DNA from: Euwallacea fornicatus
Lineage: Eukaryota > Arthropoda > Insecta > Coleoptera > Curculionidae
Direction: 5' to 3'
Assembly (NCBI RefSeq): GCF_040115645.1
Contig: NC_089554.1
Span: 496,001 to 560,000 of the forward strand
Length of the DNA stretch: 64,000 nt
Under the pieces are notes generated by a model. That model ran no database searches, was not told the origin of the DNA, and saw only the letters and a list, made by a program, of their open reading frames with translations. The position numbers were made by a program, and so were the translations under genes. Positions 37,702 through 50,593 of this stretch are shown piece after piece (the first letter of the stretch is position 1; each line of letters starts with the position of its first letter).

Positions 37702-39701
37702 TTCACGTAATTGAACCAGATCAATACAGTATCAAAACTGTGACCTAGACTAAGATCAAATCTTCATTCTGCCCCTATATCTAGTTTTAAGTGAATGACC
37801 GACTTCTTTGTCGGGTTCTTTCTTGGACAAAGAACTACAGTTATTATTTCTGCACGTTCAAATACTCAACACAAACCAGTTCCTCATTTTTTTATTTTGA
37901 TTTATTATTTTTTTAATTTTACCATATGTTTGTGACGTTTCGTGTCTCAAATATTTTGATGTGATTAAACGTATGTGGGCCGTAACAAACTAGCCGTAAA
38001 ATTAGAATTGGCAATCCTGCTGACGTATTTAAAGATGGATGCAGATACGTTTTGATTTACTGATTAGAAATTTAATTTTTTAACTGATCAATAAAATTAA
38101 TGAGATATTTCTCGATTACTGAAACATACGTTAACATAAATCTTATATCTTATAAAGGTAAAAGATTTAACATTCTTCAACAACTTTTTTCTTCCTAAAT
38201 AGAGAAAGTTCGTTCTATTCTCTTACATACATTCGTTATTTCATAAGTTAACATAATCAATTCTTAATTTATTAACTCTTTCATAATTTCCTCTACGAGA
38301 TTGTCTCTATTTTGATGAGTGACCTGAAATAAATGTTCATAATTATACATTGTATATATAGTGAGTGAAATAATATAGGGAATACGGTGCCTACAAGTAA
38401 TATCTTTAGAATTTAGAATAGTCGACCTCAGTTTTTCACATATTCCAAATTTCCGGATTTAAATCCGGATCCGAATATTTACATTTTCAATAATGTATAT
38501 TTAATAATGCGTGTAATAAGTAATAATTAATATTTAAAAATGCACCACTATCAGATGTTAATTTAAAAAATAACGCTATCGGCTTCATGAGAAAAACGAT
38601 TTCGCATTTTCTAATGTTTCATTTAAACATTTACAATTAAAACAATTACAGTAAATTCATTACTTTTAAAACCAAATTAATTAACCATTAATTGTTGCGA
38701 ATTTCATATTACCGTTTATATGTATGTATATATATATATATATATATATACATACATACATACCACAGTTCAGGATCTGAATTCAAAATTTCGCTAAAGA
38801 ATATATTTTTCGAAAAATAAAAATGCCGTTTATATACCGCGTTGAAAAATACTCCCTAATTTGTTCATAAAATCATAAATTTGAGGGAAATTTTTCGACA
38901 TCTGGCATATGTTTATATTGGGTCCCTGTATATTATTTCACGTATCTTCACCATTTTTAAACCAGTGAGCAATACGCTCGCAAAAGCTGACTGTAAAGAT
39001 ATTTGAATGATTAGAGGTATTATATTTTTTTCTTCATTCCTCTATGGACTGGTCCTTTTGCAAAAGGCAGATTATAAAGTTTTGCATCTTTCGTACCATT
39101 TAGATGATCAAGCTAAGTAGTGGCAGGACGAACAAGATATTTATAATATGAATTAAGCTAATAAATAAGGTGTTCTGTCGTTCGAAAAATTCGTAAGAAT
39201 GTAGTTAACATTTATTGATTGAAATTAAGTGCCGCTATAAAGTTTTTTCCACCTTTAAGTCGTGTTCCTCCCTCAAGCTAAAACGATACGCACTTTTCAC
39301 TAAAAAAACACCCGATGCTGATTAATTGTTCTCTGGATTAAAAAAGTTAAATTTGTAAGCTCTGCCAGTTACCCAAATCGGAAAACAGACAGAATTAGAA
39401 TAAAATACATCATTGGTGATGATCTTTAAGGATTACGAAATCTTTGTTTTTTTGTATGTCTTAATATGATCATTGATTTGATATGATATTCCTCAAAACA
39501 CGTATGTACATATGTATATTAGGCATTTTTATTTTAAACGGGAAGTTAAATCAAGAGCCAGCCTTAGCAAATCTGGCGTCCTGTGTGAATTTTTTAATCA
39601 CCACCCCTCTATCTCTAAAAAAAGTCCCCAATCAGAAAAGTTCTCCTTTTTGGGTCATGACCTATCCTACCCCCTCCCGCGTAAAACTGGTACTGATTTA
39701 A
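37702..39701. other. Spacer between NTPCR (3' end) and TRIM37 (5' end)
   Basis: No gene recognised. The TRIM37 promoter must lie just above 37701. Two palindromes are notable: the perfect 18-mer TCCGGATTTAAATCCGGA at 38452-38469, and an alternating (TA)n tract flanked by TATG/CATA repeats at about 38717-38764. The rest is AT-rich with short meaningless frames. Confidence 0.45.
38717..38764. repeat. (TA)n microsatellite within a palindrome
   Basis: TATGTATGTA leads into about eleven TA dinucleotides and then TACATACATACA, so the whole tract is self-complementary and could extrude as a cruciform. Confidence 0.8.
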
Positions 39702-42700
39702 TTAATTATATAGATCTAGAAATATTTCTCTCCGTGTTCCCCGTGTAAAATAACATTTATATTTACTAACAGTGATAAGTTGGCATGAAGAATTCTTTTT
39801 CAATTGCTCAACAAATGGAGGTCCTTTAATAGGAACAGTGGCCAAAATTCTAACGCGCTCTTTGCTAAATGCTGCAGACATTGCATCCTCAAATTTTTTG
39901 CTGAAGAGTTCCATTTTTCCAATTTCATCAATAACCAGTAGACCTTCGTCCTATAATATTACCAAATGCTACTTAAGCACTTGCATATTTAGGTATTTCT
40001 TTAAAAAAGTGCACAGGGTGTTTCCTAAATTAAAAGGATACTCCTTGGGTTAAAATAAAATAAAAGATACTGTAAATGTATATATGTCTGGAATCGCATA
40101 ATTTTTAAAATAATGGGTGTTAAAAAAACAATTCTGGTATTTTTGAAAGTTAGACGGGTATTGACAAGAAAATTGGATCAATGTATGCTAGCGGATGATA
40201 GCTGCTTTACACTATTTTTTCCTAATTCTATATATTCAAATTATTTGAGTGCAAGTTCGGGTAGAGATCTGCAAGAGATTGGAATTTAATTTTAATTTTA
40301 AACACCAAAGGAATTAAAAATATATCAAGGGACAAAAAATTCATATGTTTAATTGCTATATTCGATACATTACTAAAATTACAAAGAACTGCGGGGCTTA
40401 CTATTTCTGGCAGACTTGTCTTGTGGGTACGCCCCTGACATTAATAAATAAACTTTGATATACACATATATACTGCATGATATAGAAAAGAGAACACCCC
40501 GTAAAAATGGTTTTATTTTTGGTATGCATGTTTGTATAGGGGAACATAAAAAACAATTAATTGACAATTTTATTTATACAATTTAAACAATTTTCAGTTA
40601 TGCTTGTCAATGTATTTACGAGTTATCAGGTGGTTTCATTTTTTTCCTACAAAAAATTGCAATATATCAACAATACAACTGCAAAATATCATTTATTGAT
40701 GCATAGTGTGATATTAGATTACTCAAATGTGTCTAGACGCAGAATGAAGCGAAATTTTCATTAATTGAGAGAATTTGAGGAAGATTGAATAGTAGGTCCA
40801 TGAGACGTTGGTCTGTCGTTTAGCGAAATCGTCACTAGATTGAACCGTAGTATAAAAACTATAGTGAGATGTTGTCAGACATGGTTTCAAGAGCAAATAG
40901 GAAGAATGAGAGGTATCTCGAAGAATTACAGAACGCCAAGATCGCCCCCTTCGAATTATAGGCCTAAGATATAGTTTCATCTCGTCGAGGACGCTAGCAG
41001 ATCAGTGGTTTGCTGAGTATGGAAGGGCCATTAGGGGTGGAACCATTTATCGTCGGATAAGAAGTTTTGGACTGATTTCCTATCGTTCTTGTGTTACCCA
41101 TCACCTTCAATCATTGTCAAAATCAGCTGCAGTGGTGAAGAGAACAGACACATTGGAATCTGGAATGAGATAATATCATGTTTAGTGACGAATCCAGATT
41201 CTGTTTGGGTATGTATGATGGTCGAGCAAGAGTGAGAAGAAGATGGGGTGAAAGACGGGACCTCAGTTGACAATACAGAGAACTGTCCATTAGACTGTCA
41301 AGGTAATAGTTTGGGATGCTATTGCATTTGGTAGCAGGTCACCTTTATTTTTCATCAGAAGCAGTATGACAGCCCAGCGATACATCCAAGAAGTCCTGGA
41401 ACTTCATCTTTTGCCTTCTTTGGAAACTCTTGTTAATCCAGTTTTCCAGCAAGACAATGCACAACCACATATGGCTAGAGTAACTATTTACTTCTTTCAA
41501 AAAAATACAATCAATTTGCTACCTTAACCACCTGGATCTCCAGACCTCTCACCTATTGAAGATGTATGTGATATTGTTGGTAGAATATTGTATAATTTAT
41601 CCCATCTCCCACAAACCCTAGCGGCGCTGTCATGTCTAGTTAACCTGAAATGAGATCCTCCCAGAGGACATCAATCACCTCATCAGATCTATGCTTATAT
41701 GTGTACAGGTTAGTTCAGGTTAGTTAGACACCGCACGGAAGACCGACAAATTATCTATTTTTTTTGGTTTTTAACGATTAAATTTGTTGATTTAAAAAAA
41801 AAGTATTTCTTTTAGCTTAAGAAATGTGTATGCCAAAAATGATTTAAATAAAACTATTTTTACAGGCTGTTATCTTTTCTACATCACGCAGTATACATAT
41901 AAATATTGAAAAGACTCCATAATATTCTTATTCAATATCAAAAATTTGAATTAAATCGATTCAAGTATTTGAAAAAAGTATTAAAACGCGATATTTTTTT
42001 TAAATTTCAACACTCAGTATTTCGGAAAAAAACGATTACGGCCATATATTTAAATTTGCGTCATGCGTTTAGGAAATACCCTGTATAAGCAGGTTTCTTA
42101 CAAAGGACGTAATAGTATTTAATGTAACATTTTCAAAGTTCTTGACGTAGACTGTATATTGTCCTAAGTGTCTTATATCGGGAGAAGCAAGATGGCTCCT
42201 AAAACCATTAAATTAAATTATGGTTTTCCTGAATGCCGACGGATCCATAAAGATTTCTTACGTTTTATCTGCTAGGACAGATGAGACGCCCGACTTGATT
42301 AGGCGAATGATGAATCCAATTCTTTGAAATCTATCATTACGCAGCTCATCTGTGGTAAACCCGTCGAATGTTGAATTTGAATCGGTTAAACGTTTGATTA
42401 CTTTCTTAGTCAACGTCGTTTTCCCAATTCCTGTAAATGTAAAAAAAAATGATTATCCAGAAATCGTTGGGAAAAAACAGGGAACTGCAATTGCAATGCA
42501 AAAATATTTATTCAAGATGTGATATATTATCATGGATCTTTTAGGGGACACTAGTACTCTGCAAAATAATAAAAATATGTTAATAGACCTATGGTTGAAA
42601 ACGCACTATTATTGACATTCAGGGTGGCAAAATGTTTCAAATATTTCCATAATGATACGTTACACCCTGTATATGAATGAAACATCTTATTTGTTTTTTT

Positions 42701-42819
42701 AATTCCAAACATTTTTCTTGTATCTTGTAATTTGACAACAATTCCTAAATTAATAGTATGGAGGATAACTAATAAGAAAAAATACTACCTGGCACACCTG
42801 TGATGAGGATGTGTTTCAT
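39702..42819 (-). CDS. NTPCR: Nucleoside-triphosphatase, NTPCR/THEP1 family
   Basis: P-loop enzyme that hydrolyses nucleoside triphosphates to diphosphate and phosphate. Exons on the minus strand: 42819-42789, 42430-42262, 42198-42102, 39950-39702. Phases agree and give 181 aa (human about 190 aa). The Walker A motif GVPGIGKTTLTKK is formed across the first splice. FDGFTTDELRNDRFQRIGF matches the family segment that reads GFYTEEVR..G.R.GF. HLGQYTVYVKNFE matches the central VGQYVVDL..FE. LLVIDEIGKMELFS is the Walker B signature and ATVPIKG follows it. The third intron (39951-42101) is almost wholly transposon. The C-terminus ends FLDLYN. The gene is divergent from BAP55 and shares a short upstream region with it. 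Confidence 0.92.
40011..42087. mobile_element. Transposon filling NTPCR intron 3 (candidate)
   Basis: CACAGGGTGTTTCCTAAA at 40011 and its inverted counterpart TATACAGGGTATTTCCTAAA from 42087 leftward bracket almost the whole intron. Beyond the first 18 bp the arms are only weakly alignable (for example GGAATCGCATAATTTTT against CGTAATCGTTTTTTT). The left one begins about 60 nt from the acceptor and the right one ends 14 nt from the donor. The interior holds a Tc1 relic, which may be nested rather than its own transposase. Confidence 0.5.
40752..41707 (+). pseudogene. Tc1-like transposase pseudogene
   Basis: Across several frames the family order is kept: LREFEED..IVG at the N-terminus, LNRSIKTIVRC, then FSDESRFCLGMYDGR (first Asp), VFQQDNAQPHMARVT (second Asp), PPGSPDLSPIEDV (third residue region, Glu), and EILPEDINHLIRSM at the end. 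Multiple stops and frameshifts make it inactive. It lies antisense in intron 3 of NTPCR. Confidence 0.75.
42628..42672. repeat. Single terminus of a TACAGGGTG element in NTPCR intron 1
   Basis: Read inverted it is ATACAGGGTGTAACGTATCA followed by TTATGGAAATATTTGAAAC. This matches the ends of the small element at 60707-61163 (GATGTAACATATTATTATGG, AGATATTTCA). No convincing partner end was found nearby, although CAGGGTGGC occurs at 42620. Confidence 0.4.
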
Positions 42820-43342
42820 TTTAAGTTCTTAAATGAAAAGATAGCGATATTGAATTATAGTAAAACGAAATTATTACTTCTCTGCAATTTGGGAACAGAA
42901 AAATTAAAACCTTTGAACCGGGAACGAGAACCAACTATAGATTTCATACTGCATTGTTGCCAGTTTATTACAATTAAATTTCTATTATATCTATTCTTTG
43001 TAGCAAAAGGAATTCTTATGTAGTGCAGTAATTATTACCGTGAATACGCCATCTGTAAACTTGACATTATTATTTTCTATAGAGTTTTAAATTTTGTGCT
43101 ATTAAATTAAAAAAAGATAATTGATATTTTATTCCTAACTATTAAACATTCAACTGGCAACATACTCAACAGCGTTGCAAAAGTCAAAAGTAAATGTCAG
43201 TTAGGTAAACAATTTTCCTAACCTCAAAAAGCCGCCTTTTGAATAATTGTTATGTTTGTATTTAGTTTAAATTAAGCATTATAAGACTTACTGTATTGGT
43301 TTATTGAATTTGGAAGCTTCAAAAAGGATTATAGTTTTGAAA
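42820..43342. promoter_or_regulatory. Bidirectional promoter region between NTPCR and BAP55
   Basis: The start codons of the two divergent genes are only 523 bp apart, so both promoters and 5' leaders must lie here. No TATA box is placed well for either gene, as is usual for housekeeping genes. The open frame 42811-43023 in this region has no family match. Confidence 0.55.
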
Positions 43343-46300
43343 ATGTCTGGGGGTATGCTGTATGGGGGAGATGAGATCGGGGCATTAGTTTTTGACCCTG
43401 GTCACCAATCTTTACGAGTGGGATATGCCCAGGAAGATACACCTAAAGCCGAAATTCCTGCTGTTGTTGGAGTGGCACCTGATGATTCTGTGAAACTGGA
43501 GCCAGAGGCTAAACCAGATGATAGCAATGTATCATCAAAGTCTCGTAAGTTACCTAATTATTCTAAGTGGCATAATGTGTAGACCTTGTTGGGGCCCATA
43601 GAGTAGAACGTAGGTGTCCTCATTGAGGGGCAGGGATAAGAAACTTTCCCCGTTGAAACAAAATATCTCATATCCTACTTGAAATGAAAATTGCTGATAA
43701 TTAACACATTGCATTAATGAAATGACAGACACTTGTGTCTGTTTCCGTATTGATTTGTAAGGCGATAATAAACACTAGTTTCTGCAAATATTTTCTTTTG
43801 TGAGGCTACACCGACTCAAATTGTAAATGTAAATTCCTTGTGGTGTCTCGTGGCTTAGCTAACTATATTCCCGTAGCAGAGTTGTAGAAAAAATTATTAT
43901 TGAAACTTCTATTGCCCTTCAATGAATTTTACTTCTCTTACTCATGTGACAAGGTTATGCAAACATTTTATCTAAAGTTTATGAAAGACTTAGAGAATTT
44001 TTATATTTTCTAAATACAATAAACAAAAAAACAATATAAGTTAGTTAATAAGAGATTATGGTTATAACATTCAATTTATAAAGTCCCATCAAGTATATTA
44101 GAAATACAATGGACTTAGTACATTGAGCAATTATTTATAGCAAAAAAATTTGTCTGTTCCTTAAGTGTTCATATTAAACGAATCATACTGCATTTGTATC
44201 AATTTTCTACCTATCCCAACAAGCAGTCAATAAACAATGTGAAAGTTTTTGTTGTAAAATCTAAAAATATATATGTGTAAAAAATATAATATTTTCAATT
44301 TGCTAAATCTTTAAAATCAAACCAACAGGCAATGGTCTGTGTAATAGTTGTTAGTATGCTCTTTTCATTATTATTAAAGCATCTTAAATGTTTTATTCAT
44401 TGATACATATCGGATTAATTCATGTTGTTTCTCTTCATAATAATACATTTTATTATGAGAGCCAACAAGATTGTTACAGTTGACCAAAACACTGCTCAAT
44501 TAGTGGCTCACAGGTGTATTTTTATTATGAATATTGCAAAAAATCTCAAATTTGTATTATATCTTTAAATAATTGCTTCTGGGTAATGATATTATTTTAT
44601 GATCTAAAAAAACCTTTGAGATTTTCCTTAGGTGTTACCAGCTGCCACGCTATGAGCTGATTAAACAAATATTTACATTTCTTTGGTGTTCATTCAATGA
44701 AACCAAGTTAATAATATTGCCAAATTGACTAATGAACTTAATGAGAGCATATTTGAATAACAAAAATTATTCACTACGCACAGTAGTATGCCCCTAGGTA
44801 ACAACTGCACTCAACCAACTTTAACCAACATGGAACACGTAGCTCTGCAAAATAGGACAAATGTAAAGAAAACAGAATGGGAGGCGAAACAGCTGCATGG
44901 AATTGAATACAAGATTTATTTTCTGCGAGAAATAGTTTAAGTAGAAATTTTGCTTATAAATTTCCATTTTGTAATATTACATTGTACCTTCTTTTTCGTA
45001 AATGCTAAAAATTCGAAACTTAAGCTATGTGAAGGGTACTGTAGAGTGCTGACCCAAGATCGAATAAGCATATTAAGGACATAAACATTTCTGCAAGATG
45101 GGCAACTATGGGTGTGATTCACTACTTAGCCAACTTGTCTCTGTCATTAGTTTAGTGTCTACATTAGTTTAATTTCAGAACATAAATTTTACATTGATAC
45201 GACTTTCCTGCATGTGCCTCGTCCCAACATGGAATTACACAGTTATATGAAAGAGGGAATGATAGAGAACTGGGACATGTTTGAAAAAATTCTCGACTAT
45301 TCATATGAAAAAGTATAATTTGTTAGATAACCGAATGCAAATGATTGTACGTAATTCATGCACGTCTAGATTATTCAGTCGGAGTCCCATTACCATCCAG
45401 TGCTTTTCTCGGAATCACCTGGGAACCAGAGACAAAAACGTGAAAGACTCACGGAACTTATGTTCGAAAAGTACAAAGTACCCGCCTTTTTCTTGGTTAA
45501 AAATGCCGCATTGGCCGCCTTTGCCAACGGCCGGGCGACTGCCTTGGTGATAGATAGTGGGGCCACTCATACCTCTGCTGTACCTGTAGTAGACGGTTAT
45601 GTAATTTCCAATGCCGTTGTAAAATCACCACTAGGAGGGGATTACTTAACTTTGAGGTATTCAGCAACAATTCCAGATCACCAGAAACAGTCAGAAACGC
45701 ACAGGATACTGCTCATTATTTTTGGCGCCTATTTTAGACTGTTTCTGACTATTGGGAATTTATTTTCTCTCATGTTGGAACGAAACTCTTATATATTGAA
45801 AGAGTGAAAAGTTTCAGAGGAAAAGGTTACTTACGGGGGGAACAAGAGTATATGATTTTAGGGCAAGAGATATGTTAGAATCTATGGGAATTGATCTAAC
45901 ACCTGCGGCATTAATAGCTGCAAAAGATGTAGTTAGAGACAAGGATAAGCCAAGATTTTCAAAAAAGAAATTTAATTTCCAACCGTCGAATTCCTGGATG
46001 ACTTATATGGTCAAAAGGACTGTGCAAGATTTTCAGCAGTCTGTCCTTCAGGTAAGTCACTTTTTATCGAATTTGAGCATGATTTTACGTTGGTAGTTCA
46101 CGTTCTTTTGTTGTTGAAAGCTGTAAATTTGATCAGGTCGCGGAAGGGCAGTATGATGAGCGAATTGTATCGAACATTCCTGCAGTTCATTACGAATTTC
46201 CTACGGGATTTCATCAGGATTTTAACACAGAACGTTTCAAGCTCGCGGAGGGATTGTTTGACCATGCTATGTTGGGTGCTGGCCATATTGGTGAGCACAT

Positions 46301-47134
46301 TTGTTTTTTTTAATTATATATTAATTTAGACTTCAGAAGTTTAATTTTGATTTATGGTCTCGTGACATATAAATATTTTGGAAAAACAGTAATATGAGAG
46401 TTGCAAAAATGTGTTATTCCTTTATAGCTGCCACCAGTGCGGGAATGTGCGACGTAGATATTCGACCCGCACTATATAGTTCAGTAGTTTTAACAGGAGG
46501 AAATTCACTCGTGCAGGTAATATTTTACTGTTAAATCTGAAAATGTTTTATTCTGAATTGAGTTCTGTACGTATCAAAAATTGGAATTTTGGAAGTGTCG
46601 AAATACCTTTTATGGCCTCGGATATTTGCCTGAGTTTTGAAGAAAATTACAAATGTTTAAATAGGTTGTTGGAGGCTAGAAACAGCTTTTGAAATTATAT
46701 AATCTCCAAAATTTACCAAAAGATGATTGGATTTTCAATTAATATTTATAATTGTGAATTTCAAATTGGAACTCAGATTTTTTTTCGTTTACATGAAAAT
46801 TTTCATTTAATTTTGGAAACCTCGGAACACTATTGTAGAAATTAAAGTCTTAGTTTCTCCCACTTAAGTTTACGTAAGTATCTAGTATCGACGGTTTTCG
46901 GTAAATTCACGTTCTTAGGGATTTGGTGATCGTCTCAGCAGAGATCTGCAATCTAGATCTCCGGGTTCCATGAAGTTGAAGATTATCGCAGCTAATGGGA
47001 CAGTCGAACGACGGTTCGGCTCTTGGGTGGGTGGTTCCATTTTGGCGTCGATTGGAACATTTCAGCAAATGTGGATGTCCATGCAAGAGTATCAGGAATC
47101 GGGCAAGGCTCAAATTGATCGGAAATGTCCTTAA
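43343..47134 (+). CDS. BAP55: BAP55 / ACTL6A actin-related protein (SWI/SNF and TIP60 subunit)
   Basis: Nuclear actin-related protein that pairs with actin in BAP/PBAP chromatin remodelers and the Tip60 acetyltransferase complex. Exons: 43343-43544, 45179-45312, 45370-45656, 45862-46051, 46137-46290, 46428-46516, 46919-47134. Phases agree and give 423 aa (human ACTL6A 429). The start MSGGMLYGGDEIGALVFD matches the family start (MSGGVYGGDEVGALVFD), so the upstream in-frame ATG at 43304 is not used. Landmarks: LTELMFEKYKVPAFF, VIDSGATHTSAVPVVDGY (actin-fold phosphate-2 loop), VKSPLGGDYLTL, DIRPALYSSVVLTGGNSL, and a C-terminal WVGGSILASIGTFQQMWMS ending RKCP. Intron 1 is 1.6 kb, the others are shorter. 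Poly(A) signal AATAAA at 47222. Confidence 0.95.
43545..45178. other. First intron of BAP55, no nested gene seen
   Basis: AT-rich intron of 1.6 kb. Open frames on either strand are short and unrecognised, and I found no inverted-repeat element or transposase motif in it. Confidence 0.5.
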
Positions 47135-47221
47135 ACTTGATTTTGTCTCATTTTATTCGATATATCCTTGGATAAACCTTTTATACACGTGTCTATTAAT
47201 GTAAAAGTAATTTTTCTTTTC

Positions 47222-47227
47222 AATAAA
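47222..47227 (+). terminator. Poly(A) signal of BAP55
   Basis: AATAAA lies 87 nt after the BAP55 stop codon, a normal distance for a short 3' UTR. Confidence 0.6.
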
Positions 47228-47329
47228 TATTTTTATATGAAATGGTGGTTTATTTGTGGAGATGTGTTACATCTTAAAAAAAAACGAAATTTCACGTTTA
47301 GGAATTTTAGTTGTACAGGTAAATAGTAC

Positions 47330-47960
47330 TTGGGTATTAGTTACCTAATAGTATCGGCACAGAATCACTAGCTAGCAATAGTCTGGTCAAATGCTTTAAA
47401 CACGACTGGACAACCTGTACTATAACCGGGCGACACCGTCATTAGCAAATACGTTGCTCAAATTAATCTAAGAAACGATCAGTAGTTGACAAATCCTTAT
47501 TGATGAATGGACCAGTTTTATTCACAGATGAGGCTCGGTTTAGATTTCGACTTGATACCTGAAGACAATGTGTTTGGCGTGAATAGGAAGGTTAGAACGA
47601 AAAAGATATTTTTAAGAAATCCATAATTATAGACGAAATTTTACGGTTTTATAGGATGGTAATCACATTGCATCACCGAACGAAGTTCGAGTATTTGCCA
47701 CAAACGCTGAACCAAGTGCGGTATCAAGACCTTGTACTTGAACCTGTTGTCCTTCCTTTTGCTTATGCTGCTGGCCCAGAGCTTTTCTATATGAAAGACA
47801 ATGCTTGTTCACATGTTAGCTAAGTTTACTATACGTTGGCTCAGAGTCAACAATGCAACTACTTAGCCACCACAATCACTCGATTTGAATTTCATGGAGC
47901 ACATATGGGACATGCTGCAAACGTGATTCAATTTACTCAGGGTGGTAACACAAGGTTTTG
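47330..47960 (+). pseudogene. Tc1-like transposase pseudogene
   Basis: A heavily decayed copy. LFTDEARFRF marks the first Asp, YQDLVLEPVVLPFA matches YVNEILQPVVVPFA of the family, FYMKDNACSH marks the second Asp, and MEHIWDML follows the third-residue region. Stops and frameshifts are scattered throughout. It stands alone in the spacer downstream of BAP55. Confidence 0.65.
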
Positions 47961-50319
47961 AAGGATTTTTATGTGAATTTATTGTAAATTAATGTTATCG
48001 TAGAAAGATTATAACCAGAAGTATGTTTTTTTTTTAGATTTTTTTAAGCAGTGTACTTAGTTTTTACTTTTTATGAATAGATGGTTATTATATTTTATAA
48101 TAAATATTTAGATTCTGGGAAATATATTATTTCAATTGGATAATTTTTAACGGGTTTAAATATAAATATCGTACAACCTATCATATAAAAAATTGATAAT
48201 AAATAGATTGATTCAAGACTAATTTAACACTACGTATTTTTTATGATATGATGTATCGAAGAAACAACGTTTTGCAATAATTGCCACAATAAAGAAGTTC
48301 TGTTCAGTTGACACTATTGCCCATGGTGGCTACTTTGTAAGTTTAAACTCTATATTAATTTATGGCCAGGAGGGATATTTAAGCAAGTAGTGAAAGCTAA
48401 ATATTATATTGTTATTTCTTTGTCGGTTAATTTGGTATAAATAACAGATTTCTCCCATAATTTGTCACAAAATTCCATATTATTTATCTGTATCGGAGCA
48501 AAAAATGTTGTTTCTCTATAAAAAAACTTTTTCGTTGCACTTTCCACCTCATCTGCTTGCGCAAGATAAATCGAAGTTTGAGCAACTTCTTTCGAAGTCT
48601 AAGTCATAAAAAAATGTTTCACCATCTTCTTATTATACCATATCATCTTTACCTTCCCATATCTCCGAACAATTAATTCTATCACAATTCGCATGAGATC
48701 CCAAAACCTTGAAATTGTTTGAAAAATACCCAAGTCTTGGTACCCCCAGGGTTATACGCATTACAAGTTATAATTGTTCCTTCTAATTTTTCGGCAAATA
48801 TTTTGGAAACTGTAGCTGCATAGAACTTGAAAGGTCTATACATGTTAAACCAACTTGCTATGTTAATATTTTTCTTAGAGTTATATTTGTATATATGAGG
48901 CTCTTGGTGCGATATAAGCTAATATAGAGCTAGTGAATATTATTCTATTTTTAGCTGATTTTTTCAGTAAATTTGAAAAGTTCAGGAGTTAAATTTTTTT
49001 AATTAGTAAACTAAAAATAATTGTCGTATACCTGTTAGTAAGTAGGTCAGTAGAAAGTGCCCGAAATCATGTATGGTATTTGCATTGTTTTGTGTAGGCC
49101 ATCCTCAGTGATCATTATATTAAAATATACAATTTTCGCGTTGTTAATCAAAATATTCAGTTTATGTTCAGTCAATTACATATTTTTAACTAAATTTCTC
49201 ACTGATTGAAAAGATGATAAGTTCAAAGGCTTTCCTATGACATTTGGGTTAGAAGTTTTCTTTAACAATTTCTTGAATCGCTTTCGAGGTATCCACTATA
49301 TCAGCTGTAATTACTGTACAATCTTTCGAAGCCAGACCCATAGCTATGTCAAACCCAATACTTAAAAAAGAAAAATTTGAATTCAGTAAAAATGTCAATG
49401 TTTCTGAGTGAATTAAATTAGACCTGTGATTTCTTCAGTGACTAGGACAGTTTTTCTTGCTAAATAAACTTTACAGTCGATCCAAAAATAGAATATACAT
49501 TTATTTACTACGATAATAATACCGATTGTAGATACTATTAACTACATAATTGTAATCATATTGCTGGTGTAATGAAGATCAAAGAGCTACAGTATATGGG
49601 ACTTGGAATTCAAATTTATTTATGTACGTACGCTACTATTTCCTTTCAATGAGCTTAAGTAGAAACTCATCATATGACTATTAATCATTAATGAAGGCCC
49701 ATGCAGATACAGGAAGACGAAATTAATGCAGTCCTTATAATTTCAACCTTATGGCACCAGAAATTTTGTTTAGACTAAACACATACACTCAAAAGCTATT
49801 TTAAACCACCAAATTTATATTTTGACGTCAACACAGTATATTAGTTCATGTATCCGCGTCACCGCAAAAAGATTTAACATTTTGGTTGTTATCTATTTTA
49901 GTAAATTTTGTGTTTCACCTAGTTTAAAAGATGTTTTTTTGTTTTGGAATTAATAGAATAATTAGATACTTGAAAGCAGATTATATAGACTAGCTTATAA
50001 AAAACGGGCGAAGCTATAAATCAGTTATTTATGAACGGATTTTGAAATTATGTAATAATTTTTCTAAATTTGATTATGTATAAGTAATCAATGTTAAAAC
50101 AATTTTTAGCTGAAAAAAATTGGAAAATTTGAATAATATGAATTTTTTAGTCATCTGTATCAGTATGGGACCATCTGTGTTATTCTCTGGTTATCTGCAT
50201 TTCATCCCATCTTATCCCGTTGTATTATCCTGTGCAAAGGCGTCGTGGACAGGTAAAATCCATTAGGATCCAGTGAAAACGGACAAGATAAAACTGCAGG
50301 CTCGTTTACCGAATCTTTT
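47961..50319. other. AT-rich spacer without a recognised gene
   Basis: Very AT-rich DNA between two transposase relics. No open frame above about 60 codons, no splice-supported exon and no inverted repeats that I could identify. Confidence 0.45.
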
Positions 50320-50593
50320 TTCACTTGATTTTTAGGTGTACGGCTACCTTCAAGGTAAAGTTTATATTAACCAGCCAGACTATGTCGATATTTTAAGGCA
50401 AAGACTTGCAAATGCTTGTCGGAAAATTTCACCAAATGCTACTAATAATGTTACTCACGGTGTAATAAAAAGATGGAAATTATGTATACAATATGGTGGT
50501 AGTGAATTTCAGCAATATCTTTGGAAAAAGTATTTCGTAACAACTACGAAAAAATACGTTGCTAAACGCAGACGAGAAATATATATTTTTTAA
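50320..50593 (+). pseudogene. DDE transposase C-terminal relic (DUF4817-type)
   Basis: FSLDF...VYGYLQGKVYINQ matches the TPLDFFLWGYLKGKVY stretch after the third catalytic Asp. DILRQRLANACRKISPNAT and RWKLCIQYGGSEF continue as the family C-terminus. The rest of the enzyme is not recognisable upstream. Confidence 0.6.

Noticed and set aside
43304..43342. Upstream in-frame ATG for BAP55 (MNLEASKRI...)
   Set aside because: Family proteins begin at MSGG; the extra 13 residues have no counterpart, so 43343 is preferred.
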